A stretch of 64,000 nucleotides of DNA. Origin: Jiangella muralis. Its GTDB lineage: Bacteria > Actinomycetota > Actinomycetes > Jiangellales > Jiangellaceae. The translations under genes and the position numbers were made by a program. Below are positions 37,579-45,846 of the stretch, in pieces (within the stretch, counting starts at the first letter, position 1; each line of letters starts with the position of its first letter). The notes beneath the pieces are model-generated. The model worked only from the letters and a program-made list of their open reading frames with translations, did not search any database and was not told where the DNA came from. The stretch is from contig NZ_KQ434757.1 of assembly GCF_001270745.1 (NCBI RefSeq), positions 203,392 through 267,391 on the forward strand, given 5' to 3'.

Positions 37579-39697
37579 ACCGCGGTCAGCTCCAGCGTGA
37601 GCACCTGGGCCGGGTTCAGCGTCGGAGCCTGCAGGCCGACCGTCGCGAGCACCCGGCCGGGGAGCTCCACCGCGCCCGCCTCCAGCCAGGCCGCCGGCCG
37701 GGCCCACCGCGGCAACGCGCTGCTCAACCCCGGCACCGGAACGACCCGGTAGGTGGTGGACGGGTCGAGGCCGGGCAGGCGCAGGCGGGGCGGGATGTCG
37801 GCGGTCATCGTCTCCAGGGCGACGTAGCTGAACACCGCCTGACCCGGGCCCACCACGCCATGGAGGACGTGCGCGTCGTCGGTGTCGGCGCGGACGACGC
37901 GGCCGGTGTGCAGGAGCGGACGCAGCCGCTTGTACGTCGCCGCCCACTCGCGCAGCACGGCGAGCTCGGACGGCGAGCACTCGGTGATGTCCCACTCGAT
38001 GCCGGCGTGCCCGAACAACGCCGTGGCGCAGCGCAGCTCCAGCGAGGTCACCCGCCCCGACACGTGCGTGTGCGACGGGCCGACATGCGCGCCGATCAGC
38101 TCCGGCGGCAGCAGCAGCGACGTCCACCGCTGGATCGCCTGGCGGTCCAGCGGGTCGTTGCTGTCCGACGCCCACACGCGGTCGGTGCGCTGGATGATGC
38201 CGAGGTCGACCCGGGCGCCGCCGGACGAGCACGACTCGATCTCCAGCGCCGGGTGCCGCGACCGCAGCTCGTCCAGCAGCCGGTACACGGCGGCGGTCTG
38301 CTCGTGCACGCCGGCGCGGCCCTCGTGGACGGCCTCCAGCAGGTCGCGGTTGTGGTCCCACTTGAGGTAGTCGATGCCGTACTCGCTCACCAGCGCGTCC
38401 AGCCGTTCCAGCAGGTAGGCGTAGGCCTTCGGGTTCGCGACGTCGACGGTGTGCTGGTTGCGCCATTCCCGTGGCACCCGCGAAGGGTCGTTGAGCAGCC
38501 AGTCGGGGTGCTCCTCGACCAGCCGCGACCGCGGGTTCGCCATCTCCGGCTCCACCCACAGCCCGAACTGCATGCCCAGCGACTTCACGTGGTCGACCAG
38601 CGGGTGCAGCCCGTCCGGCCACAGGTCGGGGTCGACGTACCAGTCGCCGAGGCCGCCGAGGTCGTTGCGGCGGCCGAGGAACCAGCCGTCGTCGACGACG
38701 AAGCGCTCGACCCCCACCGACGCCGCGACATCGGCCAGCCCGCGCATCCGATCGAGGTCGTGGTCGAAATAGACCGCCTCCCACGTGTTCAGCACCAGCG
38801 GCCGCGGCGTCGACGGGTGCGCCGGCCGGGACCGCAGCGACGCGTGCAGCCGCGAGGACAACCCGTCCAGCCCGGAGTCGGAGTAGACGAAGTACACGTC
38901 CGGCGTCGCGTACGACTCCCCCGGCGCCAGCACGACCTCGCCGGATGCCAGCAGCTCACCGGCGCCCAGCGTCGACCAGCCCTCGGCGACCCGCTCCGCG
39001 TCGTGCACCGTCCAGCCGCTCCAGCCGGCGTGCACGCCCCACACCTCGCCGGACCCGAAACCGAACCCGGCCGAGCCGGCCACCAGCAGCCCGGTGTGCG
39101 AGTGGCCGGTGCGCCCGCGCCGCGTCTCCAGCGACCGGATGCCGGGCCGGAACGCCTCGCGCTGCGGGATCTTCTCCAGCCCCCACCGGCCACTGAAGTG
39201 CAGCAGCTCGGCGGCGTGGTCGGGCACCGGCAGGACGGCGCGCAGCCCGCCCACCGTCCACGCACTGGAACCCTCGTTGGTGAGCATGTGCCGCACCCGC
39301 AGCACACCGGCATCGTCGAGGACGAGCGAGCTGACGACGGACACACCGGCGTCCGAATCGCGCGACGTCACCTCGACGCCGCCGCCGTCAGGCGCGACGG
39401 AGACCTCGACCGGCGCCAGCCGCAGGTGCGGGTAGGCACGGTCGCGCGCTCCCTCGACGCCGAGCCGCCCGGCCCACCGGCCCACCCGTCGGCCTGGGCC
39501 GGCAGCAGCGACGGCGCCGCCGGGTCGGCCGGCGCCCCACCTCTCCGGCCGGGGACCGCCACGGACCGCAGCGCAGCGCCGTCGACCCCGGGGCCGAGGT
39601 CGGCGCCCCAGTGCAGCACCCGCGGCAGCCACGGCGTGTCCAGGTCGAGCACCAGGCCGGCACCGGCCCGGGCCAGCACCACCAGCGACAGGTCCAT
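37575..39697 (-). pseudogene. alpha-galactosidase (GH36), frame broken by an 8-bp tandem duplication
   Basis: The reading begins at ATG 39697 (GGGAGA eight bases upstream) with MDLSLVVLARAGAGLVLDLD, and is in frame through LLPAQADGWAG. It then continues in a different frame as RLGVEGARDRAYPHLRLAPV to the end. The frames join exactly if one unit of a TGGGCCGG tandem pair (39469-39484) is removed, giving 704 residues, the usual GH36 length. The catalytic parts are intact: DDGWFLGRRNDLGGLGDW, YGIDYLKWDHNRD (nucleophile Asp), ESCSSGGARVDLG, and SDSNDPLDRQAIQ (acid/base). Removal of terminal alpha-galactose is the family activity. Without correction a translated N-terminus is lost. Confidence 0.88.
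39469..39484. repeat. 8-bp tandem duplication (TGGGCCGG)2
   Basis: On the minus strand, TGGGCCGG occurs twice in a row inside the alpha-galactosidase gene and shifts the frame by +8. A single copy restores DGWAGRLGVEG. Confidence 0.9.
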
Positions 39698-39740
39698 CGG
39701 GCGAATCTCCCTCACGCGGCGACACGTCCGGACCAGCCTG

Positions 39741-40667
39741 TCAGACCCCGCGCAGCGGTCCGGCGGCGGCCGCCTCGAGCTCCTTGACCAGCGCGTCGAC
39801 CGCGGCGAGCGCGTCGGCGCCCAGCCGCCCCCACGGCGCCCGGGCCGACCCCGCGTCCGGCCCGAACCGGTTGATCAGCTCCTTGACGACCGCGATCGAG
39901 CCCCACCGGTCGGCGACCGCGGCGATCTGCCGGAACGGACGGTGCAGCGCCAGCGCCGACTCGACCTCGCCGGCCAGGATCCGCGACCGCACCTCGCGGG
40001 CCACCGGCGCCAGCACGTTGTACAGGCTGCCGATGGCACCGGTCGCGCCGCAGGCCACAGCGGCCGGCAGCAGCTCGTCCTTGCCGAAGTAGACGCGGAC
40101 GCCGTCGGCGGCCTCGCGGGTGCGGATGAACTCCAGCAGGTCGCCGTCGGTGAACTTGACGGCGCGCAGGCTCGGCACCCGGGCGGCGGCCTGCTCGACC
40201 ACCGCCGACGGCGCCGCGCGCAGCCCCGTCATCGACGGGATGTGGTAGTAGCACAGCGGGACGTCCGGCGCGGCCGACGCGATCTCGGCCAGGTAGTCGA
40301 CGATCGCCGTGACCGAGGGCGGCTCGCCGTAGAACGGCGCCACCGCGGCGATCAGGTCGACGCCGGCGTCGGCCGCGTGCCGGGCCAGCCGCCGCGCGTC
40401 CACCAGGCTGAGGTCGCCCACGTGCGCCCCGAGCAGCAGGCGGTCGCCGCGGTGCTCGGCCCACGCGCCGATCAGCTCGGCCCGCTCGTCCACCGTCAGC
40501 GCCATCGACTCACCGGTGGTGCCGCCGACGAACGCGCCGTCGATGCCCAGCTCGACCAGGTGCGCTGCCTGGGCGGGCACGACCTCGGCGGCCAGGCTCT
40601 CGTCGGCCCGGAACGGGGTCGGCGTCGCCGCCCACAGCTCGAACGAGTCGGTGGTCTCTGTGCTCAT
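39741..40667 (-). CDS. N-acetylneuraminate lyase-like / DHDPS-family aldolase
   Basis: The 308-residue class I aldolase of the DapA superfamily has GIDGAFVGGTTGESMALTVD with the GTTGE motif. CYYHIPSMTGLRAAPSAVVE carries the catalytic Tyr, and LRAVKFTDGDLLEF carries the Schiff-base Lys. The YYHIPxxTG and KFxDxDL signatures match N-acetylneuraminate lyases better than DapA, so cleavage of a sialic-acid-like or other 2-keto-3-deoxy acid is likely. ATG 40667 has AGGAGAG six bases upstream; a longer frame to 40703 is rejected. It lies 20 bases after the permease gene, in the same operon. Confidence 0.85.
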   Translation of the reverse strand: MSTETTDSFELWAATPTPFRADESLAAEVVPAQAAHLVELGIDGAFVGGTTGESMALTVDERAELIGAWAEHRGDRLLLGAHVGDLSLVDARRLARHAADAGVDLIAAVAPFYGEPPSVTAIVDYLAEIASAAPDVPLCYYHIPSMTGLRAAPSAVVEQAAARVPSLRAVKFTDGDLLEFIRTREAADGVRVYFGKDELLPAAVACGATGAIGSLYNVLAPVAREVRSRILAGEVESALALHRPFRQIAAVADRWGSIAVVKELINRFGPDAGSARAPWGRLGADALAAVDALVKELEAAAAGPLRGV

Positions 40668-40686
40668 GCACTGCTCTCCTCTAGTA

Positions 40687-41520
40687 CTAGCTCTTGGTGG
40701 CACCGGCGGTGAGGCCGCCGACGATGTAGCGCTGCAGGAAGACGAAGACGACGATGATCGGCAGCGCGACCACGACGGAGACGGCCATCAGGTCGTTCCA
40801 GCGGGTCCCGAACGAGTTCGTCAGCCCGGCCAGCACGACGGTGATCGGCTGCATGCCCGCGTCCGACGCCAGCGCCAGCCCGAACACGAACTCGCCCCAG
40901 GCGCCGAGGAAGCTGATGACCGCGACGGTGATCACCCCCGGCACCGAGACCGGCAGCGCGACCCGCAGGAACGCCGTCCAGGTGTTGCAGCCGTCGATCT
41001 TGGCGGCCTCGATCACCTCGCCCGGCACCGACAGGAAGTACGGCCGCAGGATCGTGATGGCCAGCGGGATCGCCAGCGAGCAGTTCGCCAGGATCAGCCC
41101 CACGTACGAGTTCACCAGGTCGGCCCGGCTGAAGATCACGAACATCGGCAGCGCGAGGTTCACCGCCGGGATCATCTGCACGACCAGGAACAGCAGCATC
41201 AGCAGCGCGACGAACCGCACCCGCAGCCGGGCCAGCGCGTACGCCGCCGGCACCGCGACCGCCAGCGACACGACGGTCGTCCCGACGGCGATGACGGTGC
41301 TGTTCAGCAGCCCGCGGCCGATGCCGGCGTGGTTGACGACCGTCTCGGTGTACGACGTCAGGCTGATCGGCGACGGGAACAGGTCCGGCGGCGTGGAGAA
41401 GATGTCCGAGGACTGCTTCAGTGACGTCGCCAGCATCCAGTACACCGGCAGCAGGTAGACGACGGTGATGAGCACGCCGCCCACGCTCAGCCAGCCGCGC
41501 TTGCGCCGGGCCGCCGTCAC
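40687..41520 (-). CDS. carbohydrate ABC transporter permease (MalG-like)
   Basis: The 277-residue permease has six helices and the EAA loop EVIEAAKIDGCNTWTAFLRV, typical of CUT1 sugar importers. The N-terminal VTAARRKRGWLSVGGVLITV has the short charged head of MalG-type proteins. GTG 41520 overlaps the upstream stop (GTGA). The next gene is the aldolase. Confidence 0.9.
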   Translation of the reverse strand: MTAARRKRGWLSVGGVLITVVYLLPVYWMLATSLKQSSDIFSTPPDLFPSPISLTSYTETVVNHAGIGRGLLNSTVIAVGTTVVSLAVAVPAAYALARLRVRFVALLMLLFLVVQMIPAVNLALPMFVIFSRADLVNSYVGLILANCSLAIPLAITILRPYFLSVPGEVIEAAKIDGCNTWTAFLRVALPVSVPGVITVAVISFLGAWGEFVFGLALASDAGMQPITVVLAGLTNSFGTRWNDLMAVSVVVALPIIVVFVFLQRYIVGGLTAGATKS

Positions 41521-42455
41521 GACAGTTCCTCGCGGCGCAGCGAGCGGAAGTAGAAGACCGACAGGCCGAGCGGCACCACCAGCATCAGCGTCGTCGCGAC
41601 GGCGCCGGTGTCGAACCGGAAGAACTCGAACGCCTCGTTGTAGGCGTAGATCGGCAGGATCATCGTCGCCTCGCCCGGACCGCCGCGGGTCATCAGGAAC
41701 ACCGTGTCGAAGGTCTTGAAGGTGGAGATGAAGCAGAGCAGCAGCGCCGTCAGGTTGACCGGCTTCAGCAGCGGCAGCGTCACACTGGTGAACCGCCGCC
41801 ACGCGCCCGCGCCGTCGATCTTCGCGGCCTCGTACAACGTGTCCGGGATGCCCTGCAGGCCGGCCAGCAGCAGGATCATGATGAACGGCGTGAACGACCA
41901 CGCCGTCGCGATGACCACGGCGAACAGCGCCGGCACCGGCCGGGCCAGCCAGAACACGTCGCCGTCGACCAGCCCGACCGCGCCGAGCAGCGTGTTGATC
42001 AGCCCGTAGCTGCCGTCGAGCATCCAGCGCCAGACGTTCGCGCTGACGACCGTCGGCAGGATCCAGGCGAGCAGCAGCAGCGACCGCATGAGGTTGCGGC
42101 CCGGGAAGCGCTGGTTGAAGTAGACCGCCAGCGCCATGCCGAGCGCGAACGCGACGGCCACGGCGAGCCCGGTGTAGAGCAGCGAGATCACCAGCGCGTG
42201 CCAGAAGGAGTCCCGGCCCAGCTGGTCGGCGTAGTTCTCCCAGCCGACCCATTCGGCCCCGCCCGTGACGATCTGGGCGACGCCGACGTCACGGAAGCTG
42301 AGGTCGATGTTGAAGATCAGCGGGTAGAGCACGGTCGCCGCGACGAAGAGGACCGCGGGGACGACGAACAGGTGGTCGCCCCAGCGCCGGGCCCGCCGAG
42401 GGGCCCGGGCCGGAGTGGTGCTCGCCGTTCCCGGCGGGGCGACGGTGGTGGTCAC
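41517..42455 (-). CDS. carbohydrate ABC transporter permease (MalF-like)
   Basis: The 312-residue protein has a basic Pro/Ala-rich head (RAPRRARRWGDHLFVVPAVL) and about six helices. The EAA loop is TLYEAAKIDGAGAWRRFTSV. It is a CUT1 family permease. GTG 42455 overlaps the binding-protein stop, making a tight operon. No ATPase gene is present in the operon; such importers in actinobacteria commonly use a shared MsiK ATPase. Confidence 0.9.
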   Translation of the reverse strand: MTTTVAPPGTASTTPARAPRRARRWGDHLFVVPAVLFVAATVLYPLIFNIDLSFRDVGVAQIVTGGAEWVGWENYADQLGRDSFWHALVISLLYTGLAVAVAFALGMALAVYFNQRFPGRNLMRSLLLLAWILPTVVSANVWRWMLDGSYGLINTLLGAVGLVDGDVFWLARPVPALFAVVIATAWSFTPFIMILLLAGLQGIPDTLYEAAKIDGAGAWRRFTSVTLPLLKPVNLTALLLCFISTFKTFDTVFLMTRGGPGEATMILPIYAYNEAFEFFRFDTGAVATTLMLVVPLGLSVFYFRSLRREELS

Positions 42456-43726
42456 TCGACGTTCGCCAGCGCCTCGTCGATCTGGCCCTGCGCGTCGGCC
42501 AGCGCGTCCTGGACACTCGCCCCGCCGCCCGCGGCGGCCTGCAGCGCGCCCTGGATGCGGGTCAGCACCTCCGACGACGCGGCCGCGAGGTCGCCCTCGG
42601 GCGCCCACGCCTGCTGCAGTTGCTCGGCGAAGATGGCCCGGACCGGGTCGTCGCCGGTGTCGACGTCGTCGCGCGCGGCCAGCTTGTTGCGCTCCGGCAG
42701 GTACTCGGCCAGCACGTCCGGCTGCTGCATCCACGCGATGACGTCCCACGCGGCGTCCGCGTTCTCCGTCGACGTGCTGATGGCGAGGTTCTCCTGGCTG
42801 AGGAACGTCGACGCCTGGACGTCGGACGGCAGCAGCGCGACGTTCCACCGCAGCTCCGGGTTCTCCTCGGCCAGGATGCTCAGGTAGGTCGCCGAGTTGA
42901 TCATCATCGCGGCCTGGCCGTTGGCGAACTGGTTCTTGACGTCCTCCTCGTTCCAGGTGAGGACACCGCCGGACACCGCGCCGCCGGCGATCATGTCCGC
43001 GAACTGGGTGAGCGCCGTGGCACCGGCCTCGGTGTCGATGTCGGCGGGGTCGCCGCCGGCCGCGAGCAGCCGGATCACCAGCGCCGTCGCCCCCTCGTCA
43101 CCCTCGATGCCGCTGAACGCGAGGCCGTAGCGCTCGCCGTCGGACAACCGGGTGGCGTGGTCCTGCATCTCCGCCCACGTGGTCGGGGGCTCGAGGCCGG
43201 CCTCGGCCAGCATGGTCTCGTTGTAGTAGACGGCGTACGCGTCGGCCACGTGCGGGACGGCATAGGTGGCGCCGTCGACCTGCGTGGTCTCCCAGCCGGT
43301 CTCGAAGTAGGCGTCGGCCTCGCCCCACTCGTCGACGCGGTCGCTGAGGTCCTGGATGACCCCGGCGTCGGCCAGCGCCTGCGTGCTGAAGCCGTTGATC
43401 AGCGCGATGTCCGGCAGGTCGCCGCCGGCCGCGGACTGCAGCAGCGTGCGGGTGAAGTCGCCGAACGGGATGTGCCGCGCCTCGATGGTGACGCCGTCGT
43501 GCTCGTCCTCGTACCGGTCGAGCAGGCCCTGCAACGCCGCCCCCGTCGGGGTGTCCGGCGTCCCGTAGTAGTGCCACAGCGAGAGCGTCGTCGTGCCGCC
43601 GTCGCCACCGCTGGCCTCGTCGTCGGAGCCGCCGCTGCCGCACGCGGCGAGCAGTCCCGCCGCGGCGAGCACCCCCACCGCCCGTGCCGTCCATGCGGCC
43701 GCCGACCGCCCGCCTGTCGTACCCAT
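42452..43726 (-). CDS. sugar ABC transporter substrate-binding lipoprotein
   Basis: The 424-residue lipoprotein has signal RAVGVLAAAGLLAAC with lipobox LAAC. The CUT1 binding-protein fold follows: LSLWHYYGTPDTPTGAALQG, DLPDIALINGFSTQALADAG, TYAVPHVADAYAVYYN, EAGLEPPTTWAEM and LSQENLAISTST. The start is ATG 43726, with GGAGGTGTC just before it. It is the first gene of the operon, preceded by a promoter with an embedded palindrome. The ligand is unknown; the aldolase and alpha-galactosidase genes nearby suggest an oligosaccharide. Confidence 0.9.
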   Translation of the reverse strand: MGTTGGRSAAAWTARAVGVLAAAGLLAACGSGGSDDEASGGDGGTTTLSLWHYYGTPDTPTGAALQGLLDRYEDEHDGVTIEARHIPFGDFTRTLLQSAAGGDLPDIALINGFSTQALADAGVIQDLSDRVDEWGEADAYFETGWETTQVDGATYAVPHVADAYAVYYNETMLAEAGLEPPTTWAEMQDHATRLSDGERYGLAFSGIEGDEGATALVIRLLAAGGDPADIDTEAGATALTQFADMIAGGAVSGGVLTWNEEDVKNQFANGQAAMMINSATYLSILAEENPELRWNVALLPSDVQASTFLSQENLAISTSTENADAAWDVIAWMQQPDVLAEYLPERNKLAARDDVDTGDDPVRAIFAEQLQQAWAPEGDLAAASSEVLTRIQGALQAAAGGGASVQDALADAQGQIDEALANVE

Positions 43727-43763
43727 GACACCTCCCTGTGTCCGCGATTCGCGCCTCGCGGAG

Positions 43764-43793
43764 ACAGTAGTCAGATATCCCATATCCCGTCAA
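43764..43793 (-). promoter_or_regulatory. promoter with palindromic operator between -35 and -10
   Basis: On the minus strand TTGACG (43793-43788), an 18-base spacer and TACTGT (43769-43764) form a good promoter 38 bases before the binding-protein ATG. GATAT-GGG-ATATC (43786-43774), a perfect 5-bp-armed palindrome, fills the spacer. A repressor there would block polymerase. Confidence 0.65.
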
Positions 43794-43833
43794 TGGGTGG
43801 ATCTGCGGCAGCAGATCCAGGGTGATGACGGAC

Positions 43834-44595
43834 TCAGACGGCCGGTCCGCCGGACACGTAGACCACCTGCCCGGTGACGAAGCCGGCATCGGGACTGACC
43901 AGGTACGACGCGGTGTGCGCGATGTCTTCGGGGTGGCCCACCCGGCCGACCGGGATGGACTCGGCGGCGATGCGCTGGTGCTCCTCGACGTCGCGGCCCA
44001 GCCGCCGTGCCGTGGCCGCCGTCATGTCGCTGACGATGAACCCGGGCGCGATCGCGTTGACGGTGACCCCGTTCCGGCCGAGCTCGAGCGCCAGCGACTT
44101 GGTGAAGCCGAGCAACCCGGCCTTCGCGCTGGAGTAGTGCGACCGGCCGTCGTCGCCGAGCGCGGAGACGCTGGAGACGTTGACGATGCGCCCCCAGCCG
44201 GCCGCGACCAGGTGCCCGACGACGGCGCGGGTGACCAGGAAGTGCCCGCGCAGGTTGATGCCGAGCAACTGGTCCCACTGCTCGACGGTCATCTCGGTGA
44301 TGGCGGCGGGCGGGCCGACGCCGGCGTTGTTCACCAGCACGGTGGGCGCTCCGAGTTCGGCGACGACCTGGTCGGTCGCGGCCGTCACGGCGGCCTCGTC
44401 GGCGATGTCGCAGCGCAGGCCGATGGCGCGCCCGCCGGCGGCGGTGATGGCGGCCGCGGTCTCCACGGCGCCGGATTCATTCAGGTCCAGAACGGCGACG
44501 GCATGTCCGTCGCGGGCCAGCCGTGCGGCGACGGCTGCGCCGATGCCATGGGCGCCGCCGGTCACGACGGCCACCGGGGTGTCGGGTCGAGTCAT
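43834..44595 (-). CDS. SDR-family oxidoreductase
   Basis: The 253-residue classical SDR has TGGAHGIG (12-19), VLVNNAGVG, GRIVNVSSVSALG (catalytic Ser), HYSSAKAGLLGFTKSLALEL (Tyr-x-x-x-Lys) and NAIAPGFIVSDM. It is FabG-like in form, with NAD(P) binding. Its substrate is unknown, and in this context a sugar or sugar acid is likely. ATG 44595 is preferred; an upstream frame to 44655 runs into the hairpin element. It may be transcribed with the MDR gene upstream, although a hairpin lies between them. Confidence 0.88.
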   Translation of the reverse strand: MTRPDTPVAVVTGGAHGIGAAVAARLARDGHAVAVLDLNESGAVETAAAITAAGGRAIGLRCDIADEAAVTAATDQVVAELGAPTVLVNNAGVGPPAAITEMTVEQWDQLLGINLRGHFLVTRAVVGHLVAAGWGRIVNVSSVSALGDDGRSHYSSAKAGLLGFTKSLALELGRNGVTVNAIAPGFIVSDMTAATARRLGRDVEEHQRIAAESIPVGRVGHPEDIAHTASYLVSPDAGFVTGQVVYVSGGPAV

Positions 44596-44617
44596 GGGCA
44601 GCAGCATCGCGCCAGCT

Positions 44618-44675
44618 CCCATGATCATCAACCTTTCGCGCTGCCCTGACGACACAAAAGGTTGATGATCATGGG
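44618..44675. terminator. long hairpin, CATGATCATC family copy 1
   Basis: Perfect 19-bp arms, 44618-44636 and 44657-44675 (starting CCCATGATCATCAAC), enclose a 20-base loop. The right arm contains the stop codon of the MDR dehydrogenase (TGA at 44671-44669). It lies between that gene and the SDR gene on the same strand. A/T-rich arm ends suggest terminator function. Confidence 0.7.
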
Positions 44676-45718
44676 GCGGCGGGGAACCGGAGCACCACCT
44701 GAAGCGCCTCGGCCGGACGGTGGTCGAGCAGCTCGAACGCGCCGGCCACCTCCGTCACCGGCAGGACGTGCGACAGCAGCGGGGCGACGTCCAGGCGGCC
44801 GGACGCGACCAGGTCCATGACCACCTGCAGCAGCCGGTCGTGGTTCCACCGGTCGCCGAGGGCCCGCGGCGTGCCGCCGATCTGGCTGGCCACGATCTCG
44901 ACCCGGTTGTGGTGGAACTCCTCCCCCAGTAGCAGCCCACCCGCCTCACCCTGATAGAAGCCGGCCGCCACGACCCGTCCGCCAGGACGCACCGACCGGA
45001 TCGCCTCGTGCAACGCGCGGTAGTTGCCACTCAGCTCGATCGCCGTGTCGGCGCCGACCCCACCGGTGACCGACCGCACCGCGACCGCCGCACCGCCGGC
45101 CACGTCCGCCGGGACCGCCCGCACCGCGCCGAACCGCGACGCCAGCGCGACCCGGTCCGGCAACCCGTCGACCGCCACCACGGAGCCGCCGTTGAGCTCC
45201 GCGAGCCGGGTGGCCAGCAGCCCGATGACGCCCTGGCCGAAGATCGCCACGTGCTCGCCGAGGTGCACGTCGGCGGCGAGCACGGCGTTCAGCGCGATGG
45301 CGCCGACCCGTGCGAACACGCCGTGCACCGGGTCGACGCCGGCCGGGAGCAGCCGTCGCGCGGCGATGACGGCCGGCACGACCGTCTCGGCGCGGTGGCC
45401 CCAGATGCCGTAGACGACGTCGCCGACCCGCGGCGTCGCGACGTCCGGCGCGACCTCGGTGACCTGCCCGACCTCCTGGTAGCCCCAGCCGGAGACGGGG
45501 TAGGTGAACGCCGGCGCGCCGTCGGTGAACAGCCGCGCCGCCGCGTCCCACGTCTTCGTCAGGTACGGGTTGGAGCCGCGGTAGGCGGTCAGCTCGGTGC
45601 CGGCGGAGATGCCGGAGTACCAGGTGGCGATGCGAACCTGCCCCGCACCCAGCGGCGATGCCGCCTCCTCGGCCACGCCGACCTGACCGGGTCCGGTGAA
45701 CTGCACGACCAGCGGCAT
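44669..45718 (-). CDS. MDR (zinc-type alcohol dehydrogenase-like) oxidoreductase
   Basis: The 349-residue medium-chain dehydrogenase has an N-terminal GroES-like domain (SGISAGTELTAYRGSNPYLT, VSGWGYQEVGQVTEVAP) and a Rossmann domain with GQGVIGLLATRLAELNGG and DTAIELSGNYRALHEAI. The usual zinc-site Cys/His and GHE motifs are missing. It belongs to a zinc-independent or altered branch often annotated as bacteriochlorophyllide/sugar dehydrogenase-like (inference). It faces the second binding-protein gene across 128 bases with a candidate operator. Confidence 0.85.
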   Translation of the reverse strand: MPLVVQFTGPGQVGVAEEAASPLGAGQVRIATWYSGISAGTELTAYRGSNPYLTKTWDAAARLFTDGAPAFTYPVSGWGYQEVGQVTEVAPDVATPRVGDVVYGIWGHRAETVVPAVIAARRLLPAGVDPVHGVFARVGAIALNAVLAADVHLGEHVAIFGQGVIGLLATRLAELNGGSVVAVDGLPDRVALASRFGAVRAVPADVAGGAAVAVRSVTGGVGADTAIELSGNYRALHEAIRSVRPGGRVVAAGFYQGEAGGLLLGEEFHHNRVEIVASQIGGTPRALGDRWNHDRLLQVVMDLVASGRLDVAPLLSHVLPVTEVAGAFELLDHRPAEALQVVLRFPAAP

Positions 45719-45750
45719 GGGCTCTCCAATTTAGTCCAGCAAGCGTACAG

Positions 45751-45775
45751 ATTATGTCTTGCCATCGGACATTAT
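45751..45775. promoter_or_regulatory. near-palindrome in divergent MDR/binding-protein region
   Basis: ATTATGTC and GACATTAT, 7 of 8 complementary, are spaced by nine bases in an unusually AT-rich patch. It lies 32-76 bases from the two start codons. It may be the operator for the ROK regulator at 49.1 kb; this is inference. Confidence 0.45.
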
Positions 45776-45846
45776 TAGGTGTTTCATGACCGTAACCCAG
45801 AGGCTGTCACCCAAGAACTTTCCACTCTCGACGATGAGAGGTTCGC

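Noticed and set aside
37335-40712. A 1125-residue open frame antisense to alpha-galactosidase and aldolase
   Set aside because: It mirrors the frames of two known genes and lacks any domain; the opposite strand has conserved catalytic motifs.
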